A DNA stretch of 64,000 nucleotides from Couchioplanes caeruleus (GCF_023499255.1 NZ_CP092183.1:379501-443500); one strand, 5' to 3'; counted from the stretch's first letter, positions 1-8,644 are shown. The notes: generated by a model from the letters alone, not told the origin. Numbers and translations are program-made.

Positions 1-50
1 GGCCGGCCCGAAATCGCCCGAGCCGACCGGCCGACGTCTTCTGGAGGGGC

Positions 51-863
51 TCAGACCTGCACGTTCTCGATGCCGGAGAAGACCCGCACCCGCCAGCTGC
101 AGTTGATCCACGTGCTCACGTCGAAGTAGCCCGTACGCGCACCGGCGTGGCCGTTCAGCGTCACCGTGCCCGCGGACGTGGAGGCGTTCGCCGACTCGTA
201 GCCGGACGGGTTGCCGTTCCAGGCGACGAAGAGGAAGCCGTCCTCCTCGCACGTGTAGTTCGCGATCACCTTGTAGTCCTTGGTCGGCACCCGCAGCGTC
301 GGGCTCTGCCAGGTGCTGGACGTGCCCTGCCAGTCGGAGATCACCTTGGAGCGGCGCTGCACGACCTGGACGGCGTCGAGACGGGCGGCGTTCTTGCGGG
401 CCGCGGTGCCGGCGAAGACAGCCTTCCACGTGCCCGTGGTGTCGGCGACGTAGCGGCGGGTGAAGGTGCCGGCGTCCGTCGTGGTCGCGTAGCCGCGGTA
501 GGTGAAGGCGGTCGCCGCGGTGCCGGCCTTGCGGAAGTAGAAGCTGACCCGGCCGCGGTTGCCCGTCGCGCCGATCCACACGCGGCCGGTGAGCGTGACG
601 GTGGAGCCCTTGAGCGCCGGCTCGGGCGTCGCGTTGAAGGTCATCTTGACGGCGACCTGCGCGCCGGGCGCTGCCGCAACCGCCGACGAACGCGACGCTC
701 CCGCAGCCGTCGACGCGGCGGCAGCGGTCGACACGCCTGCAGCGGCCGGAGCCCCGGGCGCGACCGGAGCGGCCGGGGTGGCCTGGGCCGGGGCGGCCAT
801 GGTTGCGGCGAGGGCGGTCGCGGCGGTGAGCAGGGTCAGGAACAGGGACGGCTTGCGGCGCAT
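51..863 (-). CDS. Secreted protein, Ig-like, unknown function
   Basis: About 270 aa. The N-terminus has two arginines and a lysine, then a hydrophobic run of about 15 residues and an AQA cleavage site near residue 27: a signal peptide. An Ala/Pro/Ser-rich linker runs to about residue 65. A beta-rich, Ig-like stretch follows (about 70-150), with phrases such as VTLTGRVW and GTWKAVFAG. The C-terminal domain has two cysteines (NYTC, INCSW) that could form a disulfide. I chose the ATG directly before the signal peptide, with GAAAGG upstream. A longer reading frame upstream would bury the signal peptide behind 31 arginine-rich residues. I do not recognise a specific family. It probably acts outside the cell. 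Confidence 0.7.
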   Translation of the reverse strand: MRRKPSLFLTLLTAATALAATMAAPAQATPAAPVAPGAPAAAGVSTAAAASTAAGASRSSAVAAAPGAQVAVKMTFNATPEPALKGSTVTLTGRVWIGATGNRGRVSFYFRKAGTAATAFTYRGYATTTDAGTFTRRYVADTTGTWKAVFAGTAARKNAARLDAVQVVQRRSKVISDWQGTSSTWQSPTLRVPTKDYKVIANYTCEEDGFLFVAWNGNPSGYESANASTSAGTVTLNGHAGARTGYFDVSTWINCSWRVRVFSGIENVQV

Positions 864-980
864 GAAGACGGGTAGCCTTTCGGGCTGGTTCACAGTGGTA
901 TGTCCGAAGTGTCCCAGCCTCGCGCGTGCCCGTCGAGGGCGCCGCCGGAAGACCACCGTGTCCGGTTCGTCCGAATGGGG

Positions 981-1412
981 TCAGTCACCGATCAAGCGGC
1001 GCGGACCCGCACCCAGTCGGCCCAATTCGTCGCCCGGGTTGATCAGTGGGCAGCGGTCGATCGACATGCAGCCGCAGCCCACGCAGCCGGTGAAGTCGTC
1101 GCGCAGTTGCTGCAGGTGGCGCATCCGCCGGACGAGTTCGGCCTGCCAGCATGCCGACACCCTGGCCCAGTCCTCCCGCGTCGGGGTGCGGCTCTCCGGC
1201 AGCACGGCGAGAACCGCCGCCACGTCCTTGAGCGGAATGCCGACCCGCTGGGCGATCCGGATGAACGCCACCCGGCGCAGCGCGTCGCGACGATAGCGGC
1301 GCTGGTTGCCGGCGGTGCGCGTACTCGTGATGAGGCCCTGCCGCTCGAAGAAGTGCAGCGCGGACACCGACACGCCGCTGCGGGCCGCGAGCTGGCCGAC
1401 CGTGAGCTCCAT
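981..1412 (-). CDS. soxR: SoxR, redox-sensing MerR-family activator
   Basis: 143 aa. The N-terminal MerR winged helix spans about residues 3-70 (TVGQLAARSG, then NQRRYRRD). The C-terminus carries the SoxR [2Fe-2S] cysteine set C110-x2-C113-x-C115-x5-C121, the same spacing as E. coli SoxR. In actinobacteria SoxR senses redox-active small molecules rather than superoxide itself and controls a few oxidoreductases. It is divergent from a flavin reductase, and the 58-bp gap holds a near-perfect SoxR box. The start is the ATG opening MELTVG, where MerR domains normally begin; upstream in-frame sequence does not look coding. Confidence 0.93.
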   Translation of the reverse strand: MELTVGQLAARSGVSVSALHFFERQGLITSTRTAGNQRRYRRDALRRVAFIRIAQRVGIPLKDVAAVLAVLPESRTPTREDWARVSACWQAELVRRMRHLQQLRDDFTGCVGCGCMSIDRCPLINPGDELGRLGAGPRRLIGD

Positions 1413-1432
1413 CCCCCGTGCCCCTTCGTAGG

Positions 1433-1463
1433 TTGACCTCAACATTAGTTGGGGTTTTAGCGT
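1433..1463 (+). promoter_or_regulatory. SoxR-dependent promoter with SoxR box
   Basis: The SoxR box CCTCAA-CATTAG-TTGGGG lies at 1437-1454 (one mismatch to a perfect palindrome). It sits between a -35 TTGACC (1433-1438) and a -10 TAGCGT (1458-1463). The spacer is 19 bp, the overlong spacing typical of promoters activated by MerR-family DNA distortion. The -10 ends 7 bp before the ATG of the reductase, so the transcript should be nearly leaderless. Elements are seen in the sequence; SoxR binding is inferred. Confidence 0.85.
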
Positions 1464-1470
1464 CCCGGGC

Positions 1471-2034
1471 ATGGACACCACGCCGCTTCGCGTCGCAGTC
1501 ATCGTCGGCAGCACCCGGGAGGGCCGGTTCGGGCCCACCGTCGCCGCCTGGATCGCCGGCCTGATCAGCCGGCGATCCGACCTGAAAGCCGACCTCATCG
1601 ACCCGGCCGCGACCACCCCCACCGCCCGCGTCCCGGCCGAGGACCGGACCGTGACTGAGGCGCTCGGGCTGGCCGACGCGTTCGTCGTCGTCACGCCCGA
1701 GTACAACCACAGCTATCCCGCGCCGCTGAAGGCGCTCATCGACGGTCACTTCGGCGAGTGGCGGGCCAAGCCGATCGCCTTCGTCTCGTACGGCGGGTTG
1801 TCCGGCGGCCTGCGCGCGGTCGAACACCTGCGCCCCGTTTTCGCCGAACTGCATGCCGTCACCGTGCGGGACACCGTCAGCTTCCACGGCGCCCGGCAGT
1901 GCTTCGGCGGGGACGGGCTTCCCGTCGACCCGGGCAGCACCGTCGCGGCGGAGCGGATGCTCGATGGGCTCACCTGGTGGGGGAACTCCTTGAGGGACGC
2001 CCGCGTGCTGCGCCCGTACCCGATGGGAGCGTGA
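1471..2034 (+). CDS. NADPH-dependent FMN reductase (flavodoxin fold)
   Basis: 187 aa, the usual length for NADPH-dependent FMN reductase / quinone reductases. The phosphate-binding loop is GSTREGRFG near residue 11 and the flavin-contact motif PEYNHSYPAPLK follows at about 72-83. It should reduce FMN or quinones with NADPH in the cytoplasm. The gene is divergent from soxR under a SoxR-type promoter, and its stop overlaps the start of the next gene by 4 bp. A reductase of this family is an established SoxR target in Streptomyces coelicolor, which supports a role in handling redox-cycling compounds. Confidence 0.9.
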   Translation: MDTTPLRVAVIVGSTREGRFGPTVAAWIAGLISRRSDLKADLIDPAATTPTARVPAEDRTVTEALGLADAFVVVTPEYNHSYPAPLKALIDGHFGEWRAKPIAFVSYGGLSGGLRAVEHLRPVFAELHAVTVRDTVSFHGARQCFGGDGLPVDPGSTVAAERMLDGLTWWGNSLRDARVLRPYPMGA

Positions 2035-2648
2035 AAGTGCAGATCAGTGACCGGATTCCGGACCCTGCGCGAGACGAGGCTCGGTTTGTGCTCTCGGGCG
2101 AGTGGCAGGCGCGCGACAGGGAGGCGTCGGCGGTGGTCGATGCCTGGAGGGCTGAGCCATGGCCGGAGGGCCTGCTCTCGTATTCGATCTACCGTGATGC
2201 CGATGGCGGCCTCGTCCGGGACTACTCACAGTGGACCGACCGGCCGTCGAACCGTGATCTGCCCGGCATCGTCCGCCACGATCAGACGGAATATCAGCTG
2301 TATCGCGGCTCGCGAAAACCCGGCACGCCCGGCGCGGTCGTCGTCGTGCGCGTCGATACGGACGGTGCCGACCTCTCCCGCACCTGGGTCGATGCGGTCT
2401 TCGATGCGCTGGCCCACGACCGGCATCTGCCCGCAGGTGGCATCGGCGCGTTCTTCCACGTCAGCACGGACGGCACGCGGGTGCTCAACTACGCGGAGTG
2501 GGAGAGCGCGGAGGCCCACCGCCGGGCCGTCGCGGCGACCGGCCGCGGCATTTCGAACGGTCCGTTGTGGGACAAGGTCCAGACGATGCCGGGGGTACGC
2601 CCGCGGAGCGTCACCCGTTTCCACCTGTACGCGACCCTGACTCCTTGA
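2031..2648 (+). CDS. Antibiotic biosynthesis monooxygenase (ABM) family, two-domain
   Basis: 205 aa with a GTG start inside the GTGA overlap with the reductase; GGGAG lies 2-6 bp upstream. The sequence reads as two dimeric alpha/beta-barrel (ABM-like) halves. The first contains EGLLSYSIYRDADG and YSQWTD, and the second GGIGAFFHVSTDG and YAEWES; both show the alternating W/Y pattern of ABM domains. These proteins often act on quinones without cofactors. Co-transcription with a SoxR-driven FMN reductase fits SoxR regulons, where an ABM monooxygenase is a known member. The 3' end overlaps convergent lipB by 38 bp. Confidence 0.75.
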   Translation: MKVQISDRIPDPARDEARFVLSGEWQARDREASAVVDAWRAEPWPEGLLSYSIYRDADGGLVRDYSQWTDRPSNRDLPGIVRHDQTEYQLYRGSRKPGTPGAVVVVRVDTDGADLSRTWVDAVFDALAHDRHLPAGGIGAFFHVSTDGTRVLNYAEWESAEAHRRAVAATGRGISNGPLWDKVQTMPGVRPRSVTRFHLYATLTP

Positions 2649-3267
2649 CGAGGTGGAGCGCGACGGCGTCGCGGACCGCGGCCTCATCGGGCATGGGGAT
2701 GCCCTGCTGCGTGGCGAGCTGGCGCAGCGACGTCATCGCCACGTCGGTGAGGCTGCACGCGACGAACGAGTCGAACACCGACAGGTCCGGGTCGATGTTG
2801 AGGGCGAAGCCGTGGCTGGTCACGCCGCCGCGGATGCGCATGCCGATGGAGACGAGCTTGCGGCCGTCCGGGGTCCAGACGCCGACGAGGCTGGGTGACC
2901 CCTTCGGCGTGTCCCGGCGCACGGTCTCGAAGCCGAGGTCGTGCAGCGCCGCGACCAGGTCGTTCTCCAGCCACCGCACCACGTCGCCGGGGCCGCGTTC
3001 GCGCAGGTTGAGCACCAGGTAGCCGACGAGCTGGCCGGGGCCGTGGTACGTCGCGTGACCGCCGCGGTCGGCCGGGACCGCCGGGATGCGGGACAGGGCG
3101 CCGGGCAGGTCGGTGACGGGTGTCGTGTGCCCGTACGTGATCACCGGCGGGTGGCTGAGCAGGAAGAGCCGGTCCGGCGCGGCCCCGGACCGGCGCTCCT
3201 CGACCCAGCCGGCCATCCGTCGCATCGCGTCCTCGTACGGGACCTCACCCAGGTCGACTCGTTCCAT
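2611..3267 (-). CDS. lipB: LipB, octanoyl-[acyl-carrier-protein] transferase
   Basis: 218 aa, normal for LipB. It moves octanoyl from acyl carrier protein to lipoyl domains, the first step of lipoate synthesis. The signature motif appears as [12 protein letters not shown] (about 68-79). The lysine of GRKLVSIGM and the ACSL cysteine form the expected catalytic Lys/Cys pair. The ATG lies inside the last codons of the upstream ECF sigma factor gene (23-bp overlap), so translation may be coupled. lipA is not in this window. The tail overlaps the ABM gene on the other strand. Confidence 0.93.
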   Translation of the reverse strand: MERVDLGEVPYEDAMRRMAGWVEERRSGAAPDRLFLLSHPPVITYGHTTPVTDLPGALSRIPAVPADRGGHATYHGPGQLVGYLVLNLRERGPGDVVRWLENDLVAALHDLGFETVRRDTPKGSPSLVGVWTPDGRKLVSIGMRIRGGVTSHGFALNIDPDLSVFDSFVACSLTDVAMTSLRQLATQQGIPMPDEAAVRDAVALHLVKESGSRTGGNG

Positions 3268-4453
3268 CACCCCAGTCTGCGCCGCGGCCGGCGAGCAGGT
3301 GCCGGCGTTCGGCCTCGTTCTGCGTGAGTTGCGCCGCACGCTCGTACTCGAGCGCCGCCTCGGGTGCCCGTCCGAGCCGGCGGAGGAGATCGGCGCGGAC
3401 GGCGTGCAGGACGTGGTACCGGTCGAGGTCGAGCCCGTCGACGATCTCCAGCGCGGCCGCCGCACCGGTGACCTCGGCGACCGCGACGGCGCGGTTCAGC
3501 GCGACGACCGGCGTCGGGGTGAGCACCGTGAGCTGGTCGTACAGATGCAGGATCGCCGGCCAGTCGGTGGCCGCTGCGGTCGGTGCGGCGCTGTGCACCG
3601 CGTTGATCGCCGCCTGGAGCTGGTACGGGCCCGGCCTGCCCCTTCCCGCGACGGTGAGCCCGGCCGAAACCGACGAATTGAACCGCCGCACACACGCCCG
3701 CACGATCCGCTGACCTTCGGCGATCAGCGCGGCATCCCACCGGGTCCGGTCCTGGTCGCCGAGGCGTACCAGCTCACCGTCCACGGTGGTGCGAGCGGGC
3801 CGGCGGGCGGCGATGAGCAGTTGCAGCGCCAGCAGCCCGGACACCTCCGGCTCGTCCGGCATGAGGGCCGCCAGCATCCGGGTGAGCCGGATCGCCTCGG
3901 CGCACAGGTCGTCGCGGACGAGGGCGGGGCCGGCGCTGGCCGCGTACCCCTCATTGAAGATCAGGTAGAGCACGGCCAGGACCGGTCGCAGCCGGTCCGG
4001 CAACTCCGCTTCCCCCGGCACCCGGTACGGGATGCCCGCGTCGCGGATCTTGGCCTTGGCCCGCACGATGCGCTGCGCCATCGTGGCCTCCGGCACCAGG
4101 AAGGCGCGGGCGATCTCGGCGGTGGTGAGCCCGCCGACGAGCCGCAGGGTGAGCGCGACCTGTGCCTCCCGGCGCAGCGCGGGGTGACAGCAGGTGAAGA
4201 TGAGCCGCAAGAGGTCGTCCTCCTCGCTCGTCCGGCCGGCGTGCAGCCGGAGGGCTTCCGCCTCCTTCACGCCACGGACCGCCTCCCGGCGGAGGCGGTC
4301 GACGGCCCGGTTCCGGGCGGTCGTGATGATCCAGCCGGCCGGGCTGGGCGGCATCCCCTCGCGCGGCCAGCGGTCGGCCGCGACGGCGAAGGCGTCCTGC
4401 ACCGCCTCCTCGGCGAGGTCGAGGTCGCCGAGGAAGCGGGTCAGGACGGCCAC
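3245..4453 (-). CDS. ECF42-type RNA polymerase sigma factor
   Basis: 402 aa from the first standard start (GTG at 4453). Region 2 ([17 protein letters not shown]) and region 4 ([19 protein letters not shown]) are followed by a roughly 200-aa TPR-like extension ([22 protein letters not shown]). This matches ECF42, which has no classical anti-sigma factor and is paired with DGPF/YCII proteins, as here. The true start is probably further upstream: codons between 4453 and 4498 encode [10 protein letters not shown], which belongs to region 2. The candidates there are a CTG at 4489 overlapping the stop of the DGPF gene and an ATT at 4498 preceded by GGAGG at 7 nt. The 3' end overlaps lipB. Confidence 0.87.
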   Translation of the reverse strand: MAVLTRFLGDLDLAEEAVQDAFAVAADRWPREGMPPSPAGWIITTARNRAVDRLRREAVRGVKEAEALRLHAGRTSEEDDLLRLIFTCCHPALRREAQVALTLRLVGGLTTAEIARAFLVPEATMAQRIVRAKAKIRDAGIPYRVPGEAELPDRLRPVLAVLYLIFNEGYAASAGPALVRDDLCAEAIRLTRMLAALMPDEPEVSGLLALQLLIAARRPARTTVDGELVRLGDQDRTRWDAALIAEGQRIVRACVRRFNSSVSAGLTVAGRGRPGPYQLQAAINAVHSAAPTAAATDWPAILHLYDQLTVLTPTPVVALNRAVAVAEVTGAAAALEIVDGLDLDRYHVLHAVRADLLRRLGRAPEAALEYERAAQLTQNEAERRHLLAGRGADWGDGTSRPG

Positions 4454-4485
4454 CGCGCGCCCGTACTCCGCGCGGTAGACCTCGG

Positions 4486-4827
4486 TCAGCCCTGGAATGG
4501 CCGGACCTCCACCGGCAGCGTGGTGATCGCCGCCATCCGCCGGGCCCAGTCCAGCGCGCCGTCGAGGTCGGCCGCCCGGACGACGGTGAAGCCGCCGAGG
4601 TGTTCCTTGCCCTCGGTGAAGGGGCCGTCGGTCAGCATGGTGTCGTCGTCGCGTACGCGCACCACTGTCGCCGTGTCGGGCGGGCAGAGCCCCGCGGTGA
4701 ACACGAATGCTCCGGTGTCGTGCATTTCCTGAGTGAGCTCGGCGAGCCCCCGCATGATCGGTTCCAGGAACTCGGGCGGCGGCGTCGGTCCGTCGGGCTG
4801 ATACACGCTGAGCAGGTACGTCTTCAC
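4486..4827 (-). CDS. DGPF/YCII-related protein, ECF42 partner
   Basis: 113 aa. The GTG start has GGGAGG five bases upstream. The motif [15 protein letters not shown] (about 67-81) defines the DGPF group of YCII-like proteins. In actinobacteria these sit next to ECF42 sigma factors and are under their control. The downstream sigma gene begins inside or immediately at the end of this gene, so they form one transcript. The molecular function of DGPF proteins is not settled; a small-molecule-binding or dimeric YCII-like enzyme role is inferred. Confidence 0.85.
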   Translation of the reverse strand: MKTYLLSVYQPDGPTPPPEFLEPIMRGLAELTQEMHDTGAFVFTAGLCPPDTATVVRVRDDDTMLTDGPFTEGKEHLGGFTVVRAADLDGALDWARRMAAITTLPVEVRPFQG

Positions 4828-5042
4828 ATCTGCCTCCCTGGAAGAACTGCTTTCACGCCCTACACGAACGGCGGTCCCCCGGCATCGACAGCGGCGCGGG
4901 ATGGATTTTGCCAATTCCGCCGGACCGGGTCCCGAATGTGTGTTGGCATGGTCGGCGGAATGACCAATACGTCCGGGTTCCCATTGTCGCTGCTCGACGG
5001 GTGACGAACCGGTCGGCGGCAGCGACGCCCCGCCCGGCTGGG

Positions 5043-5912
5043 ATGCGCGTGAGTGCCCCGGGCCGAGTTCGGAGGCTCCTGCTGTCCCGTCCGACCACCG
5101 GCCGCGTGCTGGCCGCCGGCGCCCTGGCGCTGGCCGTGAGCGCACCGGCCCTCGAACCCGTCCACTTCGCCGCCGAAGCGCGGCCCTCCCCGGTCCTCGC
5201 CGTCGCCCCCGCCGCGGTGGCCGACGCGACGCTGCAGGCCCGCTCCCGTGACCGGGTGGCTTCCCGGGCCGCGGCCCGCCGATCCGCCACGCGCCCCGCC
5301 GCGACGGCGCTTCGTGCGGCACAACGTCAGATCGCGACCGTACGGCGGGCAGAGAAGTCCCGCCACGCCGCCGAACTCCGCGCGGCCGCCGAGCGTCGCG
5401 CGATCGCCCGGCGAGAGGCCCTGGCCGCCGCCCAGCACCGGCGCTCCCTTGCCGCCCAGCACCGGCGCTCCCTCGCCGAACGGCGGGTGCGGGCCGTCCG
5501 AGCCGAGCGCCGGGCCCACGTGCGTCCCACGGGTCACGCGGTGAGGCATCGCGCGAAGCAGCGCACGCGCCGCAGCGTGCCGGCGGGGATGTCCGCGGTC
5601 ATCGCCTTCGCCCGGGCCCAGGTCGGCAAGCGCTACTCGGCAGGCGCGGAGGGCCCGAACGCCTTCGACTGTTCCGGGTTCACCAAGCGCGCGTACGCCC
5701 GCGCCGGAATCCGCCTGCCGCACTCGTCGGGAGCGCAGGCGGCCCGGGCCCGCTCGATCTCCCGGTCCGCGGCCCGGCCCGGCGACCTGGTCGTCGGCGC
5801 GGGGCACGTGGGCATCTACATGGGCGGCGGAATGATGATCGACGCCGGCAACCCGCGTACCGGCGTCGTCTACCGCAGGATGTACGCCGGCCTGCACATC
5901 GAACGGCTCTGA
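5043..5912 (+). CDS. Secreted NlpC/P60 peptidoglycan hydrolase
   Basis: 289 aa from the ATG before the hydrophobic segment (TGRVLAAGALALAVS), the likely signal peptide. Residues 60-185 are an Arg/Ala-rich helical or coiled-coil stretch with the octad AAQHRRSL in two tandem copies. The C-terminal NlpC/P60 domain (about 190-285) has catalytic C210 in DCSGF and H255 in GAGHVGIYMGGG. It should cleave stem-peptide bonds in the cell wall. Longer starts at 4908 or 5001 are possible but lack a better ribosome site. I saw no c-di-AMP riboswitch core in the upstream 200 bp, although such riboswitches often precede this family in actinobacteria. Confidence 0.87.
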   Translation: MRVSAPGRVRRLLLSRPTTGRVLAAGALALAVSAPALEPVHFAAEARPSPVLAVAPAAVADATLQARSRDRVASRAAARRSATRPAATALRAAQRQIATVRRAEKSRHAAELRAAAERRAIARREALAAAQHRRSLAAQHRRSLAERRVRAVRAERRAHVRPTGHAVRHRAKQRTRRSVPAGMSAVIAFARAQVGKRYSAGAEGPNAFDCSGFTKRAYARAGIRLPHSSGAQAARARSISRSAARPGDLVVGAGHVGIYMGGGMMIDAGNPRTGVVYRRMYAGLHIERL

Positions 5913-6004
5913 CCCGGCGCCCGCCGGCTGATCATGGCGCCGGGCCGGAACCACGGCCCGGCGCGTGATGTTCCGCTGGTCAGGTACTCGGATCAGGTCC
6001 GGCG

Positions 6005-6586
6005 GTGCCGATAACGAAGGTCATGGGGAGCAAGTCCGCGTCGACGCGTGCCGGCGACGAGGGCTTCACGTTGATCGAGCTGCTCGTCGCGATGACCGTC
6101 ATGGTGGTGGTGATGTCGATCGCCACCGCGGGGATCGTCTCGATGTACCGGTCGGCCGGCGAGGTCGACGCCCGGTCGGCGGCGCAGGCGGAGCTCGGGC
6201 TGGTGCTGCAGCGGCTCGACCGCGAGGTGCGTTACGCCCGGGGCGTCTCGTCGACGCCGGACACCGGCGCCTCCGCCGTCGACTTCCTCACCATCCAGGG
6301 CACGCACGAGGTCTGCGTCCAGCTGCGGGTCGTGAACGGGGTGCTGTCCCAGCGGACCTGGGCGTACGGCGGGAGCGGGATCAGCCCGACGGAGTGGAAG
6401 CCACTCGCCTCGGGGCTCACCCTCGCCCGGCCGTTCACGTACGTGCCCCCGGACGACTCGCTCGGGCACCAGCGCCTGCGGATCGACCTGCGCCGGCAGC
6501 AGGAGGGCAACCAGGCCACCTTCACCGCGCTCAACACCGACCGGAGCAGCGGGAACGACTACTGCGCGGCAGGCCGTACCCCCTGA
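6005..6586 (+). CDS. Prepilin-like protein with type IV N-methylation motif
   Basis: 193 aa from GTG (187 aa from the ATG at 6023). A short basic leader ends in Gly and is followed by FTLIELLVAMTVMVVVMS, a textbook prepilin peptidase site with Glu+5 and a hydrophobic helix. The remainder is PilW/GspJ-like: an amphipathic helix (AELGLVLQRLDREVRYA) and a beta-rich C-terminus with two cysteines (VCVQL, DYCAAG). It is likely a minor pilin or pseudopilin. No pilus ATPase, peptidase or platform gene lies nearby, so it is an orphan. It ends at the base before the convergent kinase gene. Confidence 0.83.
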   Translation: MPITKVMGSKSASTRAGDEGFTLIELLVAMTVMVVVMSIATAGIVSMYRSAGEVDARSAAQAELGLVLQRLDREVRYARGVSSTPDTGASAVDFLTIQGTHEVCVQLRVVNGVLSQRTWAYGGSGISPTEWKPLASGLTLARPFTYVPPDDSLGHQRLRIDLRRQQEGNQATFTALNTDRSSGNDYCAAGRTP

Positions 6587-7771
6587 TCAGGGTTTCGGCA
6601 GGATGATCCGGACGGTCGTGCCGATGCCGAGCTCGCTCTCCACGTGGATGCTGCCGTGATGGGCGTCGATGATCGAACGGACGATCGCCAGCCCGAGGCC
6701 GGGCCCGGGGGCCGCCATCGCGTCGGCCGCGGTGCTGCGGAAGAAGCGGTCGAAGACGTGCGGCAGCTCGTCCGCGGGGATGCCCACCCCGGTGTCGGTG
6801 ATCACGACCTCCGGTTCGTCGCCGGCGGTGGTGGTCACCGAGATCTCGCCGCCGGCCGCGGTGAACTTGACCGCGTTCATGATCAGGTGGTTCAGGGCCT
6901 GGCTCAGCCGCTTGGCGTCCCCGCGGGCGGGCACCGGCTCGGCGCAGCGGATGCGCAGCTTGACCTCGCGGTGCTCGGCGAGCGGCCGGCACGACAGGGT
7001 GACGTGGTGCACCAGCTCGGCCAGGTCGATCTCGGCCAGGTCCAGCTCCACCGCCTCGTCACTGAGCCGCGCGACGGTCAGCAGGTCGTCGATGAGCCGC
7101 AGCAGGCGGTCGGAGTTGCGTTGCATCACGGTCAGGAACCGGTGCGAGGTCTCCGCGTCGAAGTCGTCGTCGAGCAGCATCTCCAGGTAGCCCCGGATGG
7201 CGGACAGCGGGGTCCGCAGCTCGTGGCTCACCGAGGCGAGGAACGAGTCCTTCATCCGGTCGAGCTGGCGCAGCCGGTCCACGATCTCGCCGGCGTGCCG
7301 GGCGTACCGGCGCAGCTCCAGCTGCACCGCCGCGTGCCGGGCGAGGCTGCGCAGGGCGCGGCGCTGCTCCTCGGTCAGCTCCCGCGGCCGCCGGTCGACC
7401 ACGCACACCGTGCCGATCGGGTGGCTCCCGCCGAGGACGACGGGTGCGCCCGCGTAGAACCGGACCTGCTGACCCGCGAGCGCGGCGGTGTCCGGGCCGG
7501 TGTCCGCCACCTCGACCATCTGCCGGGACTGCACCACCCGGAAGCAGTACGGCAGCTCGCCACCCACATCGCCCCGGGCCACCCCGGCGGCGGCCTTCAC
7601 CCACTGCCGGTCCCGGTCGACGAACGTCACCAGCCCCACGGGGGTCGCGCAGATCTCCGAGGCGAGCAGGGCGATGTCGTCGAAGTCCTCCTCGGCGGCC
7701 GTGTCGAGGACATGGGCGTCGTGCAGGGCGGCGAGACGGGCGGCCTCGTCGTCCGGCAGCGGAGCTCTCAC
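6587..7771 (-). CDS. Sensor histidine kinase with N-terminal GAF domain
   Basis: 394 aa from the GTG at 7771. A GAF domain (about 20-165; LASEICATPVGLVTFVDRD, PIGTVCVVD) precedes HisKA with the H-box SVSHELRTPLSAIRGY, then HATPase_c with NHLIMNAVKF, DTGVGIP and GPGLGLAIV. All catalytic boxes are intact. No membrane segment is visible, so it is probably cytoplasmic and senses a soluble ligand or redox/light state through GAF. No response regulator is adjacent, making it an orphan kinase. The gene is divergent from a PEBP gene across a 340-bp region rich in inverted repeats. Confidence 0.87.
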   Translation of the reverse strand: MRAPLPDDEAARLAALHDAHVLDTAAEEDFDDIALLASEICATPVGLVTFVDRDRQWVKAAAGVARGDVGGELPYCFRVVQSRQMVEVADTGPDTAALAGQQVRFYAGAPVVLGGSHPIGTVCVVDRRPRELTEEQRRALRSLARHAAVQLELRRYARHAGEIVDRLRQLDRMKDSFLASVSHELRTPLSAIRGYLEMLLDDDFDAETSHRFLTVMQRNSDRLLRLIDDLLTVARLSDEAVELDLAEIDLAELVHHVTLSCRPLAEHREVKLRIRCAEPVPARGDAKRLSQALNHLIMNAVKFTAAGGEISVTTTAGDEPEVVITDTGVGIPADELPHVFDRFFRSTAADAMAAPGPGLGLAIVRSIIDAHHGSIHVESELGIGTTVRIILPKP

Positions 7772-7826
7772 GACAGTGATCGTCTCATCGCCGCGCCCTG
7801 GCCAGGGCCGGTTTGCGGCGGGACAG

Positions 7827-7860
7827 CAGTCGGCGCCCGTCCCGTGGGACAGGCGCCGAC
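7827..7860. repeat. Strong hairpin in HK/PEBP intergenic region
   Basis: Arms AGTCGGCGCC (7827-7836) and GGCGCCGACT (7851-7860) pair perfectly. Inside them GTCCC and GGGAC pair again around a 2-nt loop. It lies in the 5' leader of the kinase gene and 250 bp before the PEBP gene. With no T-run it is not a clear terminator; an RNA leader element is possible. Confidence 0.6.
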
Positions 7861-7958
7861 TTGCTGGCCGCGGCGTCGTTGCCGGACGACCGATCACCAC
7901 CGGGCGCGGGGATCTCCTGCCGCTCACACCCGGTCGGATGTCTGACACAACTATTGCC

Positions 7959-7979
7959 CGCGTCAAGCGATTTGACGCG
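7959..7979. promoter_or_regulatory. Operator-like inverted repeat CGCGTCAA-N5-TTGACGCG
   Basis: Perfect 8-bp arms around GCGAT, 188 bp upstream of the kinase start and 135 bp upstream of the PEBP start. Size and spacing fit a dimeric repressor site. The rest of the 342-bp gap (7772-8113) holds only the hairpin at 7827-7860 and no credible gene. Confidence 0.5.
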
Positions 7980-8113
7980 CACCAGCTGTGCGTTTGTTCA
8001 TTTTCCTCGGCACAGGTCATCAGCTCGAAAGGCCGCTGACATGTCTGCCGGTTACTCTCGGCTGCACCTGGGCAGTCTGACTCGGACCGAGCACAGCTGG
8101 AAGGACAACGAGT

Positions 8114-8644
8114 ATGAGCCTGGAGCGCGCCGAAGCACCGGATCCGTACGACCTCCTGCCGCCGGTGCCGTCCTTCACGGTGACCAGCACGGACCTGGCC
8201 GACGGGCAGCCGCTCGACGAGCGGTACGTGCACACCAGCGTCGGTGGCAAGAACCTCTCCCCGCAGCTCGCCTGGTCCGGATTCCCGGCGGAGACCCGCG
8301 GCTTCGTGGTGACCTGCTTCGATCCGGACGCGCCGACCGGCAGCGGTTTCTGGCACTGGGTGCTGGTGAACCTGCCGAAGTCGGTGACCGACCTGCCGCG
8401 CGGCATCGACCCGCTCCCCGAGGGGGCGTTCACGATCCGCAACGACTACGGCGAGGCCGGTTACGGCGGTGCCGCCCCGCCGCCGGGTGACCGCCCGCAC
8501 CGGTACGTCTTCGCGGTGCACGCCCTGGACGTGGACCGCCTCGAGGTCGGCGCGGACGCGACGCCGGCGTACGTGGGCTTCAACCTCGCGTTCCACACCC
8601 TGGCCCGGGCGACGATCCGCCCGACCTACCAGGTCAAGGGCTGA
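8114..8644 (+). CDS. YbhB/YbcL-family (PEBP/Raf kinase inhibitor-like) protein
   Basis: 176 aa, standard for bacterial PEBP proteins. Conserved ligand-pocket motifs are visible: [18 protein letters not shown] near residue 36, [20 protein letters not shown] (about 77-96), and [21 protein letters not shown] lies eight bases before the ATG. There is no signal peptide, so it is cytoplasmic. The family binds phospholipid or phosphate-like ligands; the bacterial role is unclear. It is monocistronic, ending in a bidirectional terminator shared with the convergent methyltransferase gene. Confidence 0.9.
   Translation: MSLERAEAPDPYDLLPPVPSFTVTSTDLADGQPLDERYVHTSVGGKNLSPQLAWSGFPAETRGFVVTCFDPDAPTGSGFWHWVLVNLPKSVTDLPRGIDPLPEGAFTIRNDYGEAGYGGAAPPPGDRPHRYVFAVHALDVDRLEVGADATPAYVGFNLAFHTLARATIRPTYQVKG

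Noticed and set aside
147..875. Long plus-strand frame opposite the first secreted protein
   Set aside because: Arg/Gly-rich translation, no ribosome site, and it is the shadow of a gene with a clear signal peptide.
3086..4732. 548-codon plus-strand frame over lipB and the sigma gene
   Set aside because: Low-complexity Arg/Gly/Pro translation antisense to two genes with strong motifs.
4850..5042. Possible c-di-AMP (ydaO) riboswitch before the NlpC/P60 gene
   Set aside because: Only short similar words were seen; the conserved core and stems are missing.
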